Positions 17,620 to 23,782 of a stretch of DNA of 36,889 nucleotides are shown piece by piece. The position numbers and the translations under genes were made by a program. This DNA comes from an uncultured Prevotella sp. (GTDB lineage Bacteria; Bacteroidota; Bacteroidia; Bacteroidales; Bacteroidaceae): contig UQWP01000033.1 of NCBI GenBank assembly GCA_900544825.1, positions 1 to 36,889 on the forward strand, in the 5' to 3' direction. Below the pieces are notes generated by a model. That model did no database searches. It saw nothing but the letters and a program-made list of their open reading frames with translations, and was not told the origin of the DNA. Every line of letters starts with the position of its first letter. Positions within the stretch are counted from its first letter, which is position 1.

Positions 17620-17760
17620 TGCCCCTTATACTATACCATATATAGTAATATATATACTTTATTATACTTTTTATACTATACGTAAACGCGCATGAAAAAT
17701 CTTTTTTTTAGAAAATTTGATGGAAAATGTATTTTTTCTTCGTTTTTTTTGGTTATTTCA
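17620..17760. other. AT-rich tract, candidate DNA-unwinding element
   Basis: Almost pure A/T from about 17625 to 17685 with TATACT occurring four times (near 17628, 17652, 17662 and 17672), then T-rich DNA to 17760. No DnaA box of the form TTATNCACA was recognised. Position next to iteron-like repeats and before a rep-like gene is what an origin would show. Confidence 0.4.
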
Positions 17761-17779
17761 AAAAAAGGTGTTACTTTTG
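17748..17779 (+). promoter_or_regulatory. Promoter of the rep-like gene
   Basis: TTTG at 17748-17751 and TACTTTTG at 17772-17779, spacer 20. Predicted start near 17785, which leaves a leader of about 370 bases before the start codon at 18154. Confidence 0.6.
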
Positions 17780-17879
17780 CAATCGGTTAGCTGAAATGGC
17801 ATCAAAAGCTATGGCAAAAAGCAGTAGTGTCATGAGGCTGATACAAGTGAGGGTTTTGCAATCGCCCTGAGAGAATAGG

Positions 17880-18100
17880 TGCACTCAATCTTTTCCTATC
17901 TCTTATGGGTTTGGTATAGGATCCTTACCGGGGCATTCTGTGTCCGATTGTTTTGAAAAAAGAATAATCGGCACGGAATGGATGGTAAGATAGTATATAC
18001 CAGCTGGACACCGACAAATGAGTGCAAAACTCCCGTAAGGAGTATATAAGTAGGTGCTCTGATTGTTATCTTCACCCATCCTTCTGTGTCGATTTCTTTT
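17880..18100 (+). promoter_or_regulatory. Structured leader with two mutually exclusive hairpins
   Basis: Segment B (17966-17991) pairs with upstream segment A (17921-17949) through CTTACC/GGTAAG, CATTC/GAATG, GTG/CAC and CCGATT/AATCGG; GGTATA (17913) and TATACC (17996) extend this helix. B also pairs with downstream segment C (18068-18095) through ATCTT, ACC, ATCC, TTC, GTG and CGATT with single-base bulges. A and C are therefore imperfect direct repeats. TGCACTCA (17880-17887) and TGAGTGCA (18019-18026) enclose the A-B hairpin. A smaller TGCCT/AGGCA hairpin (18114-18132) precedes the start codon. This fits an attenuator-like or translational switch; no known riboswitch class was recognised. 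Confidence 0.55.
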
Positions 18101-18153
18101 AAAAATATGAATTTGCCTACCTTAAAAAGGCAGACAGCTAACAAGGAAAAGAA

Positions 18154-19317
18154 ATGACAAAACCTATGAACAATGTAATCTCCCTGCTGGGAGTTCAAGG
18201 ACTGTCGCGAAACAATTATTCCGTTGTGCAGCTCAAGGTAGTTTTGGCCATTATTGGTCATGCTCAGAAAGTGATTAACGACTACGTGGTAGATGGTCGA
18301 ATGCCTAATAAGTCTATGCGTAAGCGTTTGACAGCCATGCAGATGGCAGATGGTTATGTTGTAGTCGTCATCCGCTTGTCGGATCTATGCGCCCATACCA
18401 GCCGCTATAGTCAGGTTAAGAATGCGATAGTGGATATGGCGAAGCGCAAGCCGATAGCCATCCCCTACAAGTGTGATGTAAACCAGGTGACCTATTACGC
18501 TGAATTTCCAAGACTTTTCTCTTGTGAATTCATCAGGATGGGAGGTCATCTGGCGGTGGAGTTCCGTTTCTCCAACGATCTGCTGGACTACTTCTACAGT
18601 TTCGACAAGGGGGTAGCCCATGTGCATCTGGATGTGGTGAATCACTGCTGCAGTGCGTCATCCATCAAGCTCTACATCATTACCCTCTGCTGGGCGTTGA
18701 AGGGATATACCAAGATAGATCCCAAGAAGTTTGTGGCGCTGATGCACGGCAGGGAGAATTATTACAAATACTTCAGCGATCTGATGTCGAAGAGCCTCCA
18801 GCCGGCACTCGACGACCAGAAGCGACTCTACGACTGTGGCATGGTAGATCAGTATCTCACGCTATCTACCTATTATTCCGAGGAGGATGCCCTGAGAGCT
18901 GAGCAGCGCTGCGTGGGGTGGCCTACCTACCTGGTTTTTACGGTCCACTGCCGTGAGGATGAAGTGCAGGACGATAAGATTCCGGAGGAATTGCGCTCTC
19001 AACGTATCCAGCTGAAAATCAAGCTGATGAATCGTTATGATGTAAGCGAGGCTACTGCGAAGGAGCTGAGCAGTCATCTCTTTCTGGGAATGTTGGGCGA
19101 CTTTGTGGTGTGGTTTGAGCGCAAGGAAAAGTATGTAGCCGAGCGCATCCGTCTGCATCAGCCTATGAAAAAGGCAGCATATATCGTGAGTGCCCTCCGT
19201 GGTTTCTTCAAGGATAGAGGCAGTCTGCCTGTGAAATCTTCCGGAGCATCCTCTCCGGATCCTGTTCCCGTGGCCAAGCCTTTTCCCCCTGTTCCGTCTA
19301 ACCTCAAAAATGACTAG
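18154..19317 (+). CDS. Rep_3/RepB-like replication initiator protein
   Basis: Probable winged-helix initiator or a DNA-binding protein derived from one. 387 residues. The order fits Rep_3: a first winged-helix part about 15-145, then VNHCCSASSIKLYIITLCWA (about 162-181), matching the 'SxRLYewL' helix of initiators, and YKYFSDLMSKSLQPALDDQ (about 204-222), matching the '-dfkrrvLepAlkeI-' helix. The C-terminus is proline-rich. No relaxase or catalytic tyrosine motif is seen. The start codon follows an AAGGA-type ribosome site, after a 370-base structured leader and next to an iteron-like array, the usual place for such a gene. Identification rests on pattern similarity read by eye; a diverged family member with a regulatory role is possible. 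Confidence 0.68.
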   Translation: MTKPMNNVISLLGVQGLSRNNYSVVQLKVVLAIIGHAQKVINDYVVDGRMPNKSMRKRLTAMQMADGYVVVVIRLSDLCAHTSRYSQVKNAIVDMAKRKPIAIPYKCDVNQVTYYAEFPRLFSCEFIRMGGHLAVEFRFSNDLLDYFYSFDKGVAHVHLDVVNHCCSASSIKLYIITLCWALKGYTKIDPKKFVALMHGRENYYKYFSDLMSKSLQPALDDQKRLYDCGMVDQYLTLSTYYSEEDALRAEQRCVGWPTYLVFTVHCREDEVQDDKIPEELRSQRIQLKIKLMNRYDVSEATAKELSSHLFLGMLGDFVVWFERKEKYVAERIRLHQPMKKAAYIVSALRGFFKDRGSLPVKSSGASSPDPVPVAKPFPPVPSNLKND

Positions 19318-19320
19318 CTT

Positions 19321-19554
19321 ATGCAAGATGCCAATCACAATAACTATATGATGATGGGCAAGGCAGATCTCGCCTTGCAGTATTTCCCGATGGCGGGCGA
19401 CAAGATTACGGCTCGCCGACACCTGATGTCATGGATCAAGCGCTGTCCACCCCTGTGGGAGGGCATCCGCCAACTGGGCTATCATCAGCGGTGTCAATAC
19501 TTTTTTCCCAAAATGGTGCAATTGATTTACCATTTTCTGGGAGAGCCTGGCTAA
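19321..19554 (+). CDS. DUF4248-family small protein
   Basis: 77 residues with the family pattern KADLALQYFP, ARRHLMSWIKRCP, QLGYHQRCQYFFPKMVQLI and a final YHFLGEP. DUF4248 proteins are commonly found beside HU-like/smalltalk/amidase cassettes and primase or VirE-like genes in Bacteroidota. The basic, helical make-up suggests a helix-turn-helix or DNA-associated role, unproven. Only 3 bases separate it from the rep-like stop, so it is translated from the same message. Here a Rep-like gene takes the place of the usual primase-type partner. Confidence 0.82.
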   Translation: MQDANHNNYMMMGKADLALQYFPMAGDKITARRHLMSWIKRCPPLWEGIRQLGYHQRCQYFFPKMVQLIYHFLGEPG

Positions 19555-19611
19555 AGGCTGAATAGTGAAAATTATTTATCATTACAGCTATTTACAGGCT
19601 ATTTTAGCCAA

Positions 19612-19656
19612 AAATCTCCCTATAAGCCAGAAAAAACTGTGCTTATAGGGAGATTT
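19612..19656. terminator. Perfect 15-bp inverted repeat between convergent genes
   Basis: AAATCTCCCTATAAG (19612-19626) pairs with CTTATAGGGAGATTT (19642-19656), loop 15. No long T tract on either side, so termination is plausible rather than certain. It separates the DUF4248 gene from the convergent gene ending at 19734 and could mark the right edge of the island. Confidence 0.55.
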
Positions 19657-19733
19657 CATTGCGCCGGATATCCCATTTTCCGGGCGTTTGAGAAGATTGA
19701 GTTGAATATAGAACTATATTTACATTGTTATTC

Positions 19734-21026
19734 TTATGCCTCTTCTTCAGTTTCTTCATCCTTCAATGACTCCAGAATCTCTACGAAAGGACTGTGGAAG
19801 GTGCTGAAGAGATGGAGTATCTCCTTGCGCTGCTCCTCATCCTCTTCCCAAAGGCTGATCTCGCCCTTCTGGTGAGCCTTGATGAGCTTGGCGCAACGCT
19901 TGATCTTGCGCTTGTTGTTGCGAGCCTGCAACTGGTCGCCCTGGATAGGCTTCTGGCTTACATACGAGAAAGCTACAAGCTGGTTCATGAACATGTCGAA
20001 CATCGGATCCTCATGACTCCAGTCGCTGTCCTTCAGCCAGAACCACTGGAAGGCATACTTCTGCTCCATGGCGATGAGGCTCTGTCCCAGGGTATCGATG
20101 TCGATGCCCTTTGCCATCTGCTCCTTGATGAAGGCAACGAGACTTTCTGGGGTAATCTCCAGTTCCACCTCCTGGGCGATGCTGCTGCCGGCAATGTTGA
20201 TGCGCCAACGGTAGTTCTTGTTCTTGATCAGGGCAGAATGGGCATTCATCATCAGCTCGCTCAATTTTCCCTCAGACGGAATCTGATCTACTACGGCAAG
20301 GCGCTGGCGCTGGTCGCGAACCACCAGCTGGGCATCCTCATGACGGAGCACGCAGATATAAACCAGTTTGTTGTCGTCCAACTGCAAGGTGAAGCGGTCG
20401 TTGTTGTCATCACCTACAAATTCATAGCGATACTCATCTACCTTGTCGTGAGCCACCTCCAGTTCATTATGTACCTTGTTGCCCTCGCTGTCGTAGAGCG
20501 AGAAGCCGATGTATGGAATCAGAATATTGAGAGAGAAAGGATTTCCCTCTTCCGGAATCAGAGTGAGGCGCAAGCCTTCGTCACCGAAGTCCTCCTTCTT
20601 GCAGACGAAGCCATCGTCGGTCTTCTCCGCCTTTTCTACCTTCACGTCGCCATGGCGCCAGTAGATATCAAAAGTGATGGTGTTTTCGTCCTCGCTGGTC
20701 ACCTGGATGAAATCGTCGATGTCCTGTCCCAGATAGATAACCTTGGCAGGTTCATATACCTCTGTATCATCATCTTCCAGAGGTTTTACCCACATTTCTC
20801 CCGGCATTGGGTCATCTTCCCATTCGTCTTCTTCTGCGGCAGCAGTAGATTTGAAGACCAGGAAGATCATTCTCTGTTCCTCTCTGCTTCCGTCTTCCTT
20901 GCAAAGGAAAACCTTCGATTCCTTTGGGATGAAGAAAGGAGCCGATAGATACGGGTTCTTACATAATGCTGTGTATTCCACCTCTGTCCAGATTGGCAAG
21001 GTGTGTTTGTTCGTATTATTTGTCAT
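19734..21026 (-). CDS. Acidic cytoplasmic protein of unknown function
   Basis: 430 residues, not recognised. No signal peptide, membrane span or catalytic motif is visible. It is very acidic (for example EEDEWEDDP near residue 66, and a C-terminal EETEEEA). The first half (about 1-230) is strand-rich with repeated Asp/Glu-Asn turns and two similar-looking beta segments; residues about 265-375 are helical and include ESLVAFIKEQMAKGIDIDTL and FQWFWLKDSDW; residues 385-402 carry a basic patch (QARNNKRKIKRCAKLIK). The promoter upstream is a full consensus match, so it is likely expressed on its own. Opposite-strand reading frames here are codon-bias shadows. Confidence 0.75.
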   Translation of the reverse strand: MTNNTNKHTLPIWTEVEYTALCKNPYLSAPFFIPKESKVFLCKEDGSREEQRMIFLVFKSTAAAEEDEWEDDPMPGEMWVKPLEDDDTEVYEPAKVIYLGQDIDDFIQVTSEDENTITFDIYWRHGDVKVEKAEKTDDGFVCKKEDFGDEGLRLTLIPEEGNPFSLNILIPYIGFSLYDSEGNKVHNELEVAHDKVDEYRYEFVGDDNNDRFTLQLDDNKLVYICVLRHEDAQLVVRDQRQRLAVVDQIPSEGKLSELMMNAHSALIKNKNYRWRINIAGSSIAQEVELEITPESLVAFIKEQMAKGIDIDTLGQSLIAMEQKYAFQWFWLKDSDWSHEDPMFDMFMNQLVAFSYVSQKPIQGDQLQARNNKRKIKRCAKLIKAHQKGEISLWEEDEEQRKEILHLFSTFHSPFVEILESLKDEETEEEA

Positions 21027-21078
21027 ATCTGTTTTTTTGTATTATCCTATTGATTGAACTAAATTTCAAAAACGGATG

Positions 21079-21109
21079 CAAAGATACAGAGAAAAGCAGA
21101 CAATACAAA
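21079..21109 (-). promoter_or_regulatory. Promoter of the acidic protein gene
   Basis: On the minus strand TTTG (21106-21109) and TATCTTTG (21079-21086) with a 19-base spacer, a full consensus match. Transcription would start near 21073, leaving a leader of about 47 bases. Confidence 0.78.
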
Positions 21110-21283
21110 ATTTTACGGCCATTTTTTGTTGTTTTTGCTTTAAAAGTTTGTGTTAAGGGAAAGCTTCTGCCTCTTCTGTGCGTATGGCGTACACACTTGT
21201 GAGAGTTCAGTTAATAATTAATAATTTCAGTGCCGAAACCATAATAAATTGTGGGAAATGACTGATTTCTCGAATTTTTTGTC

Positions 21284-21291
21284 TAATTTTG
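21284..21291 (+). promoter_or_regulatory. -7 promoter element of the carboxyltransferase gene
   Basis: TAATTTTG followed by CACC, start near 21298 and a leader of about 95 bases. No -33 TTTG at the right distance. The remainder of the 365-base gap 21027-21391 shows no gene. Confidence 0.55.
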
Positions 21292-21391
21292 CACCTTGGT
21301 ATAGAATGCCTTGGCTTGTAATGAGGCTCGGGGCAGGAGATACACATTATTTTATATATAAATTTAGGAAATAAAAAATTTAATAATAAGA

Positions 21392-23167
21392 ATGAAGAAG
21401 AAAATTCAGTTCAGTCTCGTTTACCGAGACATGTGGCAGAGTTCTGGTAAGTTCCAGCCACGCAAGGATCAGTTGGCTAAGATTGCCCCAGTTATCATTG
21501 AGATGGGTTGCTTTAGCCGTGTAGAGACCAATGGTGGTGCTTTCGAGCAGGTTAACCTCCTCGCTGGCGAGAATCCTAATGATGCAGTTCGTGCATTCTG
21601 TAAGCCATTCAACGAGGTGGGCATCAAGACTCACATGCTCGACCGTGGATTGAACGCTCTTCGTATGTATCCTGTGCCAGACGATGTACGTGCCCTTATG
21701 TACAAGGTGAAGGCTAAGCAGGGTACCAATATCACCCGTATCTTCGATGGCTTGAACGATGTTCGTAACATCATTCCTTCTATCAAGTGGGCTAAGGAAG
21801 GTGGCATGACTCCACAGTGTGCACTCTGTATCACCAACTCTCCAGTACATACACTCGAATATTATATGAACATCGCCGACCAGCTCATCGCTGCCGGTGC
21901 TGAGGAAATCTGCTTGAAGGATATGGCTGGTATCGGTCAGCCTGCATTCCTCGGTAAGCTTACCAAGATGATCAAGGACAAGTATCCTGAGATCATCATC
22001 CAGTACCACGGTCACTCTGGTCCTGGTCTCTCTATGGCTTCTATCCTCGAGGTCTGCAACAATGGTGCCGACATCATCGATACAGCCATCGAGCCATTGT
22101 CATGGGGTAAGGTTCATCCAGACGTTATCTCTGTTATCAGCATGTTGAAGAACGAGGGCTTTGAGGTGCCTGAGATCAATATGAGCGCTTATATGAAGGC
22201 TCGTGCCATGACTCAGGAGTTCATCGACGAGTGGCTCGGCTACTTCATCAACCCAGGTAACAAGATCATGTCTTCATTGTTGCTCGGTTGCGGTCTCCCT
22301 GGCGGTATGATGGGTTCTATGATGGCAGACCTCGGCGGTATGCGTCAGACTATCAACAATATCCGCAAGAAGAAGGGTGAGGAAGAGTTGTCTATGGACG
22401 ACCTCCTGATCAAGCTCTTCGACGAGGTAGAGTATGTATGGCCACGCGTTGGTTATCCTCCATTGGTAACACCATTCAGCCAGTATGTAAAGAACATCTC
22501 ATTGATGAACCTCCTCACCATGGAGCAGGGCAAGGGCCGCTTTGTAATGATGGATGATTCTATGTGGGGTATGATTCTCGGTAAGAGTGGTAAGATTCCT
22601 GGAGAGATTGATCCAGAACTCGTAGAGCTTGCCAAGAAGCAGGGTCGTGAGTTTACAGATGTAGATGCTCACACATTGCTCAGCAACGCACTCGACGACT
22701 TCAAGAAGGAGATGGACGAGAACGGTTGGGAGTATGGTCAGGACGATGAGGAGCTCTTCGAACTCGCTATGCACCCAGAGCAGTATCGCAACTTCAAGAG
22801 CGGTCAGGCAAAGAAGAACTTCCTGGCTGACCTCCAGAAGGCAAAGGATGCCAAGCTCGGCAGCACCTTGACTCCAGCTCAGCTCGCAGAGTTCAAGCAT
22901 GCCAAGGCTGATGCTATCGTAGCACCAGTAGCTGGTCAGATCTTCTGGGAGTTCCAGGGCGAGGGCGAGTGCCAGCCAGCTGTAGAGCCATTCATCGGTA
23001 AGGAGTACAAGGAAGGTGATGCCTTCTGCTACATCCTCGCTCCATGGGGTGAGTTTGAGACTGTTCCTGCCGCTTTGGGTGGTAAGCTCGTAGAAATCAA
23101 TGCTAAGCAGGGCAGCAAGATCCGCAAGGGTGATGTCATCGCTTACATTGAGCGCAACGCTGAGTAA
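21392..23167 (+). CDS. Oxaloacetate decarboxylase alpha / pyruvate carboxylase B-like carboxyltransferase lacking the biotinyl lysine
   Basis: Carboxyltransferase of the PYC_OADA type, 591 residues. The TIM-barrel domain (about 1-290) keeps the metal and carboxyl-lysine residues: D13 (YRDMWQ), K176 (CLKDMAG), H206 and H208 (YHGHSGPG). A conserved second domain follows (about 290-480). The C-terminal lipoyl/biotinyl-like domain (about 508-588) begins IVAPVAGQI and ends GSKIRKGDVIAYIER, but where AMKM should stand there is APWGEFETV (550-558), with no Lys. Carboxyl transfer through a covalently bound biotin in this protein therefore seems impossible; it may use biotin on a separate carrier or have another role. 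Strong preference for GGT, GTT, CTC and AAG codons suggests high expression. The HD-domain gene follows by 11 bases. Confidence 0.85.
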   Translation: MKKKIQFSLVYRDMWQSSGKFQPRKDQLAKIAPVIIEMGCFSRVETNGGAFEQVNLLAGENPNDAVRAFCKPFNEVGIKTHMLDRGLNALRMYPVPDDVRALMYKVKAKQGTNITRIFDGLNDVRNIIPSIKWAKEGGMTPQCALCITNSPVHTLEYYMNIADQLIAAGAEEICLKDMAGIGQPAFLGKLTKMIKDKYPEIIIQYHGHSGPGLSMASILEVCNNGADIIDTAIEPLSWGKVHPDVISVISMLKNEGFEVPEINMSAYMKARAMTQEFIDEWLGYFINPGNKIMSSLLLGCGLPGGMMGSMMADLGGMRQTINNIRKKKGEEELSMDDLLIKLFDEVEYVWPRVGYPPLVTPFSQYVKNISLMNLLTMEQGKGRFVMMDDSMWGMILGKSGKIPGEIDPELVELAKKQGREFTDVDAHTLLSNALDDFKKEMDENGWEYGQDDEELFELAMHPEQYRNFKSGQAKKNFLADLQKAKDAKLGSTLTPAQLAEFKHAKADAIVAPVAGQIFWEFQGEGECQPAVEPFIGKEYKEGDAFCYILAPWGEFETVPAALGGKLVEINAKQGSKIRKGDVIAYIERNAE

Positions 23168-23178
23168 ACATTGAATTT

Positions 23179-23715
23179 ATGAATTATCAAGCAATTATTG
23201 ATAAGTATTATCCTGAGGATACGGAGCTTCGCCGTATCCTCATCACACATAGTCAATCTGTAGCGCGAAAAGCGCTACAGATTGTTTCGTCTCATCCCGA
23301 ACTGCATCTGGATGCTGAGTTTATAGAGGAAGCAGCCATGCTTCACGACATCGGAATCTTCCAGACCGATGCTCCAGGCATTCACTGTTTCGGTTCGCAG
23401 CCATACATCTGTCATGGCCGACTGGGTGCCGAACTGCTGCGCAAGGAAGGATATGAGCGACATGCTCGGGTATGCGAGCGCCACACCGGTGCCGGCATCA
23501 CGAAAGAGCAGATCGAGAAGCAGCAACTACCACTGCCTCACCAGGATTTTCTGCCGGAAACCATGGAGGAGAAGGTAATCTGCTATGCTGACAAATTCTT
23601 CAGCAAGACTCATCTCGACCAAGAAAAGAGTATCGAAAAGGCAGAGAAAAGTCTCGCTAAGTTTGGCGAGGAAGGAGTAAAGCGCTTCCAGGAATGGGAA
23701 AAACTCTTTGAGTAA
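23179..23715 (+). CDS. HD-domain phosphohydrolase
   Basis: Metal-dependent phosphohydrolase, 178 residues. HD-superfamily ligands are visible: H24 (LITHSQSV), H56-D57 (EAAMLHDIGIF), H79 (ICHGRLGAELL), H102 (CERHTGAG) and D138 (ICYADKFFSK). It resembles the small HD proteins annotated as HDIG-type or nucleotide phosphohydrolases; the substrate is unknown. It starts 11 bases after the carboxyltransferase gene and 67 bases before lptD, so it is likely in an operon with the former. Its first 110 coding bases contain two strong perfect hairpins. Confidence 0.88.
   Translation: MNYQAIIDKYYPEDTELRRILITHSQSVARKALQIVSSHPELHLDAEFIEEAAMLHDIGIFQTDAPGIHCFGSQPYICHGRLGAELLRKEGYERHARVCERHTGAGITKEQIEKQQLPLPHQDFLPETMEEKVICYADKFFSKTHLDQEKSIEKAEKSLAKFGEEGVKRFQEWEKLFE
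23214..23284 (+). promoter_or_regulatory. Two consecutive perfect hairpins inside the start of the HD gene
   Basis: Hairpin 1: TGAGGATACGG (23214-23224) with CCGTATCCTCA (23232-23242), 7-base loop. Hairpin 2: CAATCTGTAGCGC (23254-23266) with GCGCTACAGATTG (23272-23284), GAAAA loop. Both are perfect, 11 and 13 bp. No T tract follows, so they are not ordinary terminators; they may damp translation or protect the upstream message from 3' decay. Confidence 0.6.
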
Positions 23716-23782
23716 TATCCCTTTTCGGAAAAGTGTAATCTCCGAAGGAGAATTGTAATAAGTAGAATTCTAATTTTTCTGA

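Noticed and set aside
17625..17685. DnaA boxes in the AT-rich tract
   Set aside because: No TTATNCACA-like match was found by eye on either strand; only TATACT repeats are present.
19794..20948. 384-residue frame opposite the acidic protein gene
   Set aside because: Leu/Val/Ala-rich antisense shadow of an Asp/Glu/Lys-rich gene; the minus-strand gene has a consensus promoter.
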